Assembly (NCBI GenBank): GCA_964526435.1
Contig: CAZGIC010000067.1
Span: 1-12,856, forward strand
DNA from: Gallispira sp964526435
GTDB lineage: Bacteria; Bacillota; Clostridia; Lachnospirales; CAG-274
Direction of reading: 5' to 3'
DNA: 12,856 nt
Shown piece after piece: positions 1 through 7,276 of the stretch. Within the stretch, counting starts at the first letter, position 1. Every line of letters starts with the position of its first letter. A model generated the notes under the pieces. That model did not search any database and had not been told where the DNA came from. It saw nothing but the letters and a program-made list of their open reading frames with translations. The position numbers were made by a program, and so were the translations under genes.

Positions 1-46
1 TGTAAATTTTTTTGTTAAAATTAGATATTTGTATTTAATTATTTGC

Positions 47-75
47 TTTGTTATTTTAATCAAATGTGGTATAAT
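47..75 (+). promoter_or_regulatory. Promoter of the radical SAM operon
   Basis: A perfect -10 box TATAAT lies at 70-75, preceded by TGG at 67-69, which makes an extended -10 (TGnTATAAT). A weak -35 (TTTGTT, 47-52) stands 17 nt upstream. Transcription would start near 82, giving a leader of only about 24 nt before the ATG at 106. The extended -10 probably compensates for the poor -35. This is inferred from sequence only. Confidence 0.7.
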
Positions 76-105
76 CATAATAATAAGTTATACGGAGGAT
101 ATAAA

Positions 106-1938
106 ATGCTTAAGGAAATATTGCTGCAGGTTGAAAAGCCTGCAAGATATATCGGAAATGAAATAAATATGGTGAAGAAAAATCCGAATGATGTTGATAC
201 AAGAATTGCATTCTGTTTTCCTGATGTATATGAGGTGGGAATGAGTCATTTGGGATTACAGATATTATACTATTTTTTTAACAGGAGAGAGGATACATAC
301 TGTGAAAGGTGTTTTGCACCATGGCATGATATGGAAGAAAAAATGAGGGAAAACAATATTCCTCTTTTTGCCCTTGAAACAGGGGATCCTCTTAAGGATT
401 TTGATTTTATTGCTTTTACTTTACAGTATGAAATGAGCTATACAAATATTTTGAATATGCTTGACCTTGCAGGAGTACCTATATGGTCGGCAGAAAGAGG
501 AGAAGATGATCCGATTGTGATTGCAGGTGGTCCTTGTGCATACAATCCGGAACCTTTGGCTGATATAATAGATGTATTCTATATAGGTGAGGGCGAAGTC
601 AGCTATGATGAATTTCTTGACTTATACAGGGATATGAAAAAGGAAGGCTGTACAAAGTCAGAATTCCTTGAAAAATGTCTTAAAATTGAGGGTATATATG
701 TGCCGAAATTTTATGATGTGAAATATAAGGAAAACGGTGAAATTGAATCATTTGTGTCTAATCATCCCGATGCACCAAAGACAATTAAAAAAGTAATCGT
801 TAAGGATATGGATACTGCATTTTATCCTGAAAAACAGCTTGTACCTCTTATTGAAACTGTACACGACAGAGTTACCCTTGAGGTTTTCAGAGGATGTATA
901 AGAGGCTGCAGATTTTGTCAGGCAGGATATGTATACAGACCTGTAAGAGAAAAAAGCTGTGACAAACTTTTGGGACTTGCAGATTCTCTTATTAAAAATT
1001 CAGGACATGAGGAAATAAGTCTTACAAGCCTTTCAACAGGTGACTACAGGAGCTTTTCTGAGCTGGCAAACGGACTTATTGACAAGTATGCAAAGGACAG
1101 TGTAAGTATATCACTGCCTTCTTTGAGAATAGATGCATTCTCACTTGAACTTATGGAAAAGGTACAAGCTGTGAGAAAATCCGGGCTTACATTTGCTCCT
1201 GAGGCAGGCACACAAAGACTCAGAGATGTTATAAACAAGGGTATTACAGAAGAGGAAATATTAAATGGCTGTGCTCTTGCTTTTTCCGGCGGCTGGTCAA
1301 GGGTCAAGCTGTATTTTATGGTAGGTCTGCCTACTGAAACAGATGATGATTTAATGGGAATTGTAAAACTTTCAAATGCAATAGTTGAGAAATTTTTTGA
1401 AATACCTAAGGAAGAGAGAAAGGGCAGACCCATTTCAGTTACGGTAAGTTCTGCCTGTTTTGTGCCTAAGCCATTTACTCCTTTTCAGTGGACTGCCCAG
1501 TCAACTGTTGAGGAATTTATGAGAAAACAGAAATTTGTAAAGACAAGTATGACAAGAAAACAGGTAAAGTATAATTATCATGAGCCTGAATTAAGCTCTC
1601 TTGAAGGTGTTATTGCAAGAGGTGACAGAAGAGTGGGACAGGTGTTATACAGAGCATGGGAACTTGGTGCCAAATTTGACAGCTGGAATGAACTTTTTAA
1701 ATATGATGTCTGGATGCAGGCTTTTAATGATACGGGAATTTCAAAAGAATTCTATGCTAACAGAGAAAGAAGTTATGATGAAATACTGCCATGGGATCAT
1801 ATTTCAATTGGTGTAAGCAAGGATTTCTTTATTAAGGAAATGGAAAGGGCTAAGGCTGAAACAGTTACACCTAACTGCAGAAAGCAGTGTTCAGGCTGCG
1901 GTGCTGCACAGTTTGGAGGAGGTGTCTGCTTTGAATAG
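106..1938 (+). CDS. Radical SAM protein, TIGR03960-like, with B12-binding-like N-terminal domain
   Basis: 610 residues. The reading frame is open back to a TTG at 43, but the ATG at 106 is preceded by GGAGG at 94-98 with 7-nt spacing and lies downstream of the promoter, so it is chosen as the start. Residues about 30-180 resemble the cobalamin-binding-like domain that precedes many radical SAM enzymes, although I see no DxHxxG cobalamin ligand motif. The 4Fe-4S/SAM motif is Cx3CxxC with C264, C268 and C271 (CIRGCRFC). The C terminus is rich in Cys and Gly (motif CSGCG) and could bind a metal. The family is conserved across clostridia, and I know of no established reaction for it. It is linked to the DUF2344 gene that starts inside its last codons, and in other genomes the two are sometimes fused, so they probably act together, perhaps on RNA or a translation component given the following ribonuclease gene. 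That role is inference. Confidence 0.9.
   Translation: MLKEILLQVEKPARYIGNEINMVKKNPNDVDTRIAFCFPDVYEVGMSHLGLQILYYFFNRREDTYCERCFAPWHDMEEKMRENNIPLFALETGDPLKDFDFIAFTLQYEMSYTNILNMLDLAGVPIWSAERGEDDPIVIAGGPCAYNPEPLADIIDVFYIGEGEVSYDEFLDLYRDMKKEGCTKSEFLEKCLKIEGIYVPKFYDVKYKENGEIESFVSNHPDAPKTIKKVIVKDMDTAFYPEKQLVPLIETVHDRVTLEVFRGCIRGCRFCQAGYVYRPVREKSCDKLLGLADSLIKNSGHEEISLTSLSTGDYRSFSELANGLIDKYAKDSVSISLPSLRIDAFSLELMEKVQAVRKSGLTFAPEAGTQRLRDVINKGITEEEILNGCALAFSGGWSRVKLYFMVGLPTETDDDLMGIVKLSNAIVEKFFEIPKEERKGRPISVTVSSACFVPKPFTPFQWTAQSTVEEFMRKQKFVKTSMTRKQVKYNYHEPELSSLEGVIARGDRRVGQVLYRAWELGAKFDSWNELFKYDVWMQAFNDTGISKEFYANRERSYDEILPWDHISIGVSKDFFIKEMERAKAETVTPNCRKQCSGCGAAQFGGGVCFE
1915..1922 (+). promoter_or_regulatory. 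Ribosome binding site that decides the DUF2344 start
   Basis: GGAGGAGG lies inside the last codons of the radical SAM gene, 8 nt ahead of TTG at 1931. No other candidate start nearby (GTG 1901, TTG 1913, GTG 1922) has a Shine-Dalgarno sequence at a useful distance. Coupled initiation of the downstream gene from a TTG codon is inferred. Confidence 0.7.
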
Positions 1939-2653
1939 CGGAGAGGTAGTAAACAATAATATAAAATACAGAATTGAGTTTTCAAAAACAGACAGAATGA
2001 TATATATTGGTCATCTGGATTTATTGCAGCTTTTTCAAAGAACATTTAAAAAGTCCGGTATACCAATAGGATATTCATGGGGATTTAATCCTCATCAGCT
2101 TACAATATTTGCTGTACCCCTTGCACTTGGTGTAAGCAGTGCAGGTGAGGTGCTTGATATACAGCTTACGGAAAAAATGGATTGCAATGAAATAAAGGAA
2201 AGGCTTAACGGGAGTTTGCCTGACGGAATCAAAGTATTACAGGTTATAGAACTTGAGTTTAGTGCTAAAAGCTGTGCTTCTGCCGTTTCATATGCAGATT
2301 ACTGTGTAACTCTTGATGATAAATATCCGGATATACAAAATGTTGTCAATGAAATGCTGGATGCGGAAGAAATAAACATTGAAAGAACAACTAAAAAGAA
2401 AACAAAGACTGTAAATATAAGACCCCTTATAAAGAGTATTGCTGTTGATAATGATGGTGAGAAAACAGAAATCTATGCTAATATTGCAACAGGAAGCCAG
2501 GGTAATCTTAAAATCGATGTTTTGCTTGAGTATATTTTTGAAAAAATGGGGCAAGAATTCAGATTTGAGAGAACCGATATATTAAGAGGTACACTATATG
2601 CCGATAACAAAGGAGAGTTGCTGCCTTTATGTCTGGAAGAAGAATTTATGTAG
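1931..2653 (+). CDS. DUF2344 / TIGR03936-like radical SAM-associated protein
   Basis: 240 residues from a TTG start that overlaps the radical SAM stop codon by 8 nt. A start at GTG 1901 would add 10 residues but has no ribosome site. The N terminus carries the family signature: YRIEFSK, then YIGHLDLLQLFQR, then GFNPHQ, then a Pro-Leu-Leu-Gly-type stretch ending in GEVLDI. The C-terminal RTDILRGTLY also fits. No signal peptide or membrane segment is visible, so the protein should be cytoplasmic. The family is consistently found next to, or fused to, the TIGR03960 radical SAM protein and has no firmly assigned biochemical role that I know of. It might present substrate to, or chaperone, the radical SAM partner; that is inference. 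The gene overlaps rng by 25 nt, so all three genes should be made in fixed proportion. Confidence 0.88.
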   Translation: MNSGEVVNNNIKYRIEFSKTDRMIYIGHLDLLQLFQRTFKKSGIPIGYSWGFNPHQLTIFAVPLALGVSSAGEVLDIQLTEKMDCNEIKERLNGSLPDGIKVLQVIELEFSAKSCASAVSYADYCVTLDDKYPDIQNVVNEMLDAEEINIERTTKKKTKTVNIRPLIKSIAVDNDGEKTEIYANIATGSQGNLKIDVLLEYIFEKMGQEFRFERTDILRGTLYADNKGELLPLCLEEEFM

Positions 2654-4011
2654 ACTGTTATTCACCTTATTACAGAGCTGCACTTACTGAAAATGGAAAA
2701 CTGACTGAACTTGTGTTTCAGGACAAAGAAGAAAAAGCGTGTACCGGAGATATTTATACAGGCAGAGTTGATAAAATTCTGCCTTCAAAATTTGCTTTTA
2801 TAAATATTGGGGAGGATGAGCCGGTTTTTTTGCAGCTTAATGACAGTGCTGAAATTGAAAATACAAAGGGAATTAAACAGGGACAGGAAATACTGATACA
2901 AATTACAAGAGAGGCTGTTGACGAAAAACGTGCTGCAGCAACCACAAATATAAGCAGGGCAGGTAAATACTGTGTTGTTGTAAAAGATAAAGGAAAAACA
3001 GGAATATCAAAAAAAATTACAGACAGTGATTTGCGGGAAAGACTTAAAAATATAGCAGACGAAAACACAAAAGAAGATTACAGCGTTGTAATAAGGACAG
3101 GAGCAAAAGATGCCTGTGAAAATGATATTAAAGAAGAAATAATATCACTTACAAGAGAACTTGAAGAAATTGAAATGAAGGGGAAATACACAAAGGCACC
3201 AGCGATAATTTACAAGGAAGTAAGCCCTCTAAACAGAATTATAAGAGATATTGCTGATGATGAATGTGTCATTGTTGTAAATAATGGTAAGCAATCTGAA
3301 ACTCTTGATGTTAAAAAAGAAAATGTTGAGATTTATGAGGGTGATATTCCGATATTTATAAATTATGGCATAGAAAATCAGATAGAAAAGCTTTTTCACA
3401 GAAAAATATGGCTTGACAGCGGTGGATACATTGTTATTGATGAAACAGAGGCAATGAATGTTATAGATGTCAACAGCGGAAAGTCTGTAAAGGTAAAGGA
3501 TATACTTAAAATAAACAAAGAGGCTGCTGTTGAAGCTGCAAGACAGATAAGGCTTAGAAATCTTAACGGAATGATAATAATAGATTTCATAAATATGAAG
3601 GGTAAAGAAAGTTATAATGAGCTTTACAGAGTTCTTAAAAATGAACTGTTAAAGGACAGGGTAAGTACTCACATTGTGGGAATGACAGAACTTGGACTTA
3701 TGCAGATAACAAGGGAGAAAAAAAGAAAGCCTTTAAGCAGGTATATTTATCACAAATGTTCTATGTGTGACGGGCTGGGAAGAGTGAAGGATATTTCATA
3801 TATAGCTGACAGCATAAATAATGATATAATAAATATAGTTTCTTCAACTATCTATAATAATATAAAGCTGTATTCAAATGCTAAAGTTATTGAAAGTTTA
3901 GAGAAGGGTAAAAAGCTTATTGAAGAAAAATATAAGTGTAAAATTGAGCTTAACACAATTGTAACGTCAAGATTTGATTATTATGAAATAGAAAAGACGG
4001 TGCTTAAGTAA
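2629..4011 (+). CDS. rng: Ribonuclease E/G family endoribonuclease
   Basis: 460 residues, close to the roughly 490 of Escherichia coli RNase G and lacking the long RNase E C-terminal scaffold. An S1 RNA-binding domain spans about residues 35-120 (GDIYTGRVDKILPS, then FAFINIG). The catalytic core contains the two metal-binding aspartates in MNVIDVNSGK (D280) and IIIDFINM (D319). The Zn-link cysteines are C377 and C380 (CSMCDGLG). By family knowledge it cleaves single-stranded RNA in rRNA maturation and mRNA decay; dimers or tetramers are held by the Zn-link. The ATG at 2629 lies within the end of the DUF2344 gene, with AGGAG at 2611-2615, a rather long 13-nt spacing, so expression probably depends on coupling. 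In many clostridia this gene is followed by rplU-prp-rpmA; here it is followed by a secreted LRR protein. Confidence 0.92.
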   Translation: MSGRRIYVDCYSPYYRAALTENGKLTELVFQDKEEKACTGDIYTGRVDKILPSKFAFINIGEDEPVFLQLNDSAEIENTKGIKQGQEILIQITREAVDEKRAAATTNISRAGKYCVVVKDKGKTGISKKITDSDLRERLKNIADENTKEDYSVVIRTGAKDACENDIKEEIISLTRELEEIEMKGKYTKAPAIIYKEVSPLNRIIRDIADDECVIVVNNGKQSETLDVKKENVEIYEGDIPIFINYGIENQIEKLFHRKIWLDSGGYIVIDETEAMNVIDVNSGKSVKVKDILKINKEAAVEAARQIRLRNLNGMIIIDFINMKGKESYNELYRVLKNELLKDRVSTHIVGMTELGLMQITREKKRKPLSRYIYHKCSMCDGLGRVKDISYIADSINNDIINIVSSTIYNNIKLYSNAKVIESLEKGKKLIEEKYKCKIELNTIVTSRFDYYEIEKTVLK

Positions 4012-4037
4012 TATGTGTGTATATGGAGGAGAAAAAT

Positions 4038-6260
4038 ATGGCAGCAAAAAAGAGTATAGTTATAATATTTGCTTTGTTTATAATTATGATATTTAACGGG
4101 CATGTGTATGGAAGTGAAATGTTTGACAAAATTGTTTCTCTTGAAGAAAATGATTTGAAAAGAGAAAATATTTTCAGAAGAATAGTAGAAGAAGAAAAGA
4201 AAAAGATGGCAGGTGTAATGCTGTTTTCCTATGAATCTTTGGACGATATTATTGATATGAAATCAGTTTATGTTGATGACAGCAATAATGTAAGAGCTTT
4301 ATTTTTTGAATACAGCGGAAAAGAGTATTCTGATAATGTTGAAATAGACATTGACGGAAATAGATTTGAGGTTGCTCTTGAGCCTGACAGTAATGGATAT
4401 GTTTACAGATATTTTGATGAGGATGTAGAACTTGCAAGCTCACAAGCTGTTGAAATACAGTTTTTCAAAGGCAGTGAAAGCAGCAGTAAAATTACTAAAC
4501 AGACTGTTAAAATTGTTGAGGGAAAAACTGACCAATGGAGTGTTTCAGATGACGGTCACACTATTTTAGCTTATCTTGGAAATGACAGCAATGTTATTGT
4601 ACCGAATTTTTATAATAATGAAATTATAACAGATATTGAAGGATATGCCGATGATGAAAATTGGTACAATATACTTTCTGATAATGAAAAAATAGATAGT
4701 TTTGAAAGTGTTGAAATTTCTGATGGAATATTGACAGTAGGAAATTATGCTTTTTGTGATATGAAAGAACTTGCAAGTGCAACACTTCCTGAAACTGCAG
4801 AGCTTATAGGCGGTGCAGTGTTTGCTGACAGTGGTCTTACAGGTAATGTTGAAATACCTGAAAATGTTAAGGAAATTTATGCCTATGCCTTTATGAATAC
4901 AAATATTACGAGACTTACTTTAAATGCCAATCTTGAAAGGTTGTGTTCCTATGCCTTTTATAATTGTAAAAGCTTAGAGGGTGAAATAACTCTGCCGGAT
5001 ACTCTTTATTATATGGGTACCTGTGTGTTTTACGAATGCAGTGGTATTACCGGAGGGATAACTATTCCGGGAGGAGTTGAAGTAATCGGTGACGGTGCCT
5101 TTTATAACTGCAGCGGTCTTGACGGTGAATTAATATTGGAAGAAGGAGTAAAAGAAATAGGCACACTTGCTTTTGGAGCAGACGGTACAAATAAAATGAA
5201 TTTTACATCTGTTGAATTGCCGACATCATTAAAAAAAATCGGTCCCTATGCTTTTCAGTACTGTACAGGCATAAAGTCAATTTCATTGCCTGAAGGCCTT
5301 GAGATAATAAGTGACGGGGCTTTTGACCATATGTCAGGACTGGAAGATGAAAAAATGATAATTCCTTCAACTGTTCATACAATAGGCGGTGATCTCGATG
5401 TTGAAGAAAATACAGGATATGGCGGACACGTGTTTTATGATATGGGTAAAAATGAAACATTTACCGCTTTTGAGGTTGCAGAAGGAAATGAATATTTTAA
5501 AGCTGTAGACGGTGTTTTATATTCAAATGATATGACAAGGATGCTTGCTTATCCGAGAGGTAAGAGAGATACAGTATTTGAAATACCTGAAGGCGTTACA
5601 CAGATAGATGAAATGGCTTTTTCAAGGGCTTGTTATTTAAAAAAGGTCATACTGCCTGACAGCTATGTTATTACTGATGATTTACCTGAAAATATATTAA
5701 ATCAGGATGGAAACAGTCTTTCAGTTGCTCTTTATGTGTATACCTCCGTCAATGAAATAGGAGTTAAAGACAGTAATGTGAATTATACAACTGTTGACGG
5801 CATACTCTATTCAAAAAATATGACATGTTTGTACTATATTCCAAACCAATACAGCGGAGATGTTAATATTCCTGAGGGAGTTAAAAAGATTGAGAAGGGC
5901 TGTATGTTTGCAGCGGGAAAGTCAAATACAAAATGGGACAATATTTATATACCGTCTACTATGGTATATATGGACAATAATACCATTGAGTTTTTGAATG
6001 AGTATTTTAAGGGTTATGTTATTATGGAAGACAGTATTTATTATAAATTTAACGAGGACAATGAAATAGAGGAAATTCCCTATACTTATGGTGATGTAAA
6101 TATGGACGGGAAAATTGATGATGCCGATAACGCTCTGATACTAAAATATATTTCAGGTATGTTGAATAAGAATGTGCTGTTTAATGAAAAAGCTGCAAAT
6201 GTTAATATGGACAGCTATATTGATTTGATCGATGTAATATTAAACTTTAGTCAGTATTAA
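4038..6260 (+). CDS. Secreted BspA-like leucine-rich repeat protein with C-terminal dockerin
   Basis: 740 residues from the ATG at 4038, which has GGAGGAG at 4025-4031; a GTG at 4017 in frame has no ribosome site. Residues 1-25 form a Sec signal peptide (KK, a hydrophobic core, then VYG before S26). Residues 27-220 are not recognised. From about 225 to 545, and again at about 570-640, there are LRR_5/BspA-type repeats built around IP.GV..IG..AF..C.GL. At 684-740 lies a dockerin type I module: a good Ca-binding loop from D686 (DVNMDGKIDDAD) and a weaker second loop (NVNMDSYIDLID) with Asn in place of the first Asp, ending soon after. Dockerins bind cohesins on scaffoldins or cell-surface proteins, so the product is probably displayed on or shed from the cell. 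It lies 26 nt after rng with no terminator between, so it is probably co-transcribed. Confidence 0.88.
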   Translation: MAAKKSIVIIFALFIIMIFNGHVYGSEMFDKIVSLEENDLKRENIFRRIVEEEKKKMAGVMLFSYESLDDIIDMKSVYVDDSNNVRALFFEYSGKEYSDNVEIDIDGNRFEVALEPDSNGYVYRYFDEDVELASSQAVEIQFFKGSESSSKITKQTVKIVEGKTDQWSVSDDGHTILAYLGNDSNVIVPNFYNNEIITDIEGYADDENWYNILSDNEKIDSFESVEISDGILTVGNYAFCDMKELASATLPETAELIGGAVFADSGLTGNVEIPENVKEIYAYAFMNTNITRLTLNANLERLCSYAFYNCKSLEGEITLPDTLYYMGTCVFYECSGITGGITIPGGVEVIGDGAFYNCSGLDGELILEEGVKEIGTLAFGADGTNKMNFTSVELPTSLKKIGPYAFQYCTGIKSISLPEGLEIISDGAFDHMSGLEDEKMIIPSTVHTIGGDLDVEENTGYGGHVFYDMGKNETFTAFEVAEGNEYFKAVDGVLYSNDMTRMLAYPRGKRDTVFEIPEGVTQIDEMAFSRACYLKKVILPDSYVITDDLPENILNQDGNSLSVALYVYTSVNEIGVKDSNVNYTTVDGILYSKNMTCLYYIPNQYSGDVNIPEGVKKIEKGCMFAAGKSNTKWDNIYIPSTMVYMDNNTIEFLNEYFKGYVIMEDSIYYKFNEDNEIEEIPYTYGDVNMDGKIDDADNALILKYISGMLNKNVLFNEKAANVNMDSYIDLIDVILNFSQY

Positions 6261-6313
6261 AATAAATTGTAACTGCATTTTAGTATTTATGTAAATTTAA
6301 TTATTTTACTTAT

Positions 6314-6360
6314 AATAAAAATTAAATAACTTAAATAAAATAATTGTAATAATTTTTATT
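6314..6360. repeat. AT-only inverted repeat in the pheA upstream spacer
   Basis: The 11-bp arms AATAAAAATTA (6314-6324) and TAATTTTTATT (6350-6360) are perfectly complementary across a 25-nt loop. It is the only dyad I see between the LRR gene and pheA. It could be a weak terminator for the LRR unit or an operator overlapping the pheA promoter, or simply a by-product of the extreme AT content. Confidence 0.35.
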
Positions 6361-6372
6361 TTATGTTATTAT
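6344..6372 (+). promoter_or_regulatory. Promoter of the pheA-DHH-rplI-dnaB unit
   Basis: TTGTAA (6344-6349) and TATTAT (6367-6372) are separated by 17 nt, and TG at 6364-6365 adds an extended -10. The predicted start is near 6379, about 28 nt before the pheA ATG. The ribosome site is AGGAG near 6396-6400. Predicted from sequence. Confidence 0.65.
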
Positions 6373-6406
6373 GTAAGGTAAGAAATAATTTAACAGGAGA
6401 TTAAGA

Positions 6407-7240
6407 ATGAAAGTAGGTTATTTGGGACCAAGGGGAACATTTAGTGAACAGGCTGCACGTATGCTGGCAGAAGGTAATGAGCTTATACCGTACGGAAGTT
6501 TTCTTGATGAGCTTAAGGCAGTGGCAGCGGGGGAAATTGATGAAGCCGTTGTACCAATTGAAAATTCTATTGAGGGTATAGTGAATGCAACAGTTGACAG
6601 CCTTGCCTTTGATGTGGATCTGTATATACATGAAATTTTAATTATGCCTATAGAGCAGTGTCTTATAGCCAAAAAAGGTATGTGTATTTCAGATATAAAG
6701 AAAGTTATGTCACATCCTCATGCAATACCTCAGTGTAAAAACTTTATAAACAAAAAGCTTAAGAATGCGGTTACAGAAACAAAGTCTTCCACAGCAGGAG
6801 CTATAAAGACTGTTGCTGAAAGCAATGAAGCTGTTGCCGGTATTGGAGCTAAATGTGCTGCTGAGCTTTATGGACTTGATGTGCTGGCAGAGGGGATACA
6901 GGATACAAATGATAACTTTACTGAATTTGCAAGAGTATCAAGGAAGAAATCACTTGAATATTTAAACGGGAATAAGGTCACAATGTGTTTTTCAACCCTT
7001 GACGAGCCGGGAGCTCTTCTCAAGCTTCTTAATATATTTTCGGTATATGATATAAATATGTCTAAGATTTTTTCAAGACCTATGAGAAATAAACCTCTTG
7101 AGTACATATTTATAATAGACCTTGATGTTGACAACAACAGAGAAGATATTATTAATGCAATAGAGCTGCTTAAAAGAAAAACTACTTTTTGTAAAAATCT
7201 GGGATGTTACAGCATAAAGGACAAGAGATTAAAAAAATAA
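6407..7240 (+). CDS. pheA: Prephenate dehydratase with C-terminal ACT domain
   Basis: 277 residues, the usual size of the monofunctional enzyme without a fused chorismate mutase. It converts prephenate to phenylpyruvate in phenylalanine synthesis. The N terminus has GYLGPRGTFSEQAA, and the periplasmic-binding-like catalytic domain contains VVPIENSIEG. The ACT domain starts near residue 190, with DEPGALLKLLNIF and later KPLEYIFIIDLD. Two positions depart from the family consensus: the catalytic TRF motif reads TEF (T172 kept, Arg replaced by E173), and the Phe-binding ESRP motif reads FSRP (F222). The catalytic Thr and the overall fold signatures are intact, so activity is likely, but the feedback response could differ. 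It is the first gene of its unit, and a DHH phosphoesterase follows after 36 nt. Assignment to the family is secure; altered regulation is inference. Confidence 0.92.
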   Translation: MKVGYLGPRGTFSEQAARMLAEGNELIPYGSFLDELKAVAAGEIDEAVVPIENSIEGIVNATVDSLAFDVDLYIHEILIMPIEQCLIAKKGMCISDIKKVMSHPHAIPQCKNFINKKLKNAVTETKSSTAGAIKTVAESNEAVAGIGAKCAAELYGLDVLAEGIQDTNDNFTEFARVSRKKSLEYLNGNKVTMCFSTLDEPGALLKLLNIFSVYDINMSKIFSRPMRNKPLEYIFIIDLDVDNNREDIINAIELLKRKTTFCKNLGCYSIKDKRLKK

Positions 7241-7276
7241 TTGTGCTGTAAATTTTGATAGTAGAGGAGAGATGTT

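Noticed and set aside
43..105. Upstream TTG start extending the radical SAM protein by 21 residues
   Set aside because: The extension would cover the -10 box and the ribosome site at 94-98, and the ATG at 106 has ideal spacing.
1044..1433. 129-codon open frame on the - strand inside the radical SAM gene
   Set aside because: It is wholly opposite a conserved coding region, has no ribosome site or recognisable domain, and its low-complexity Ser/Leu-rich translation is typical of an antisense shadow.
1601..1816. 71-codon + strand frame within the radical SAM gene
   Set aside because: It overlaps a securely identified gene in another frame and has no family features.
1901..1930. GTG start at 1901 for the DUF2344 gene
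   Set aside because: There is no Shine-Dalgarno before it, whereas GGAGGAGG precedes the TTG at 1931 at an ideal distance.
4700..5650. Repeated short DNA segments in the LRR gene considered as a repeat array
   Set aside because: The periodicity is that of degenerate protein leucine-rich repeats; the DNA units are diverged and lack the uniform spacers of a CRISPR array.
6868..7137. 89-codon - strand frame opposite pheA
   Set aside because: It is a shadow of the ACT-domain coding region with no independent signals.
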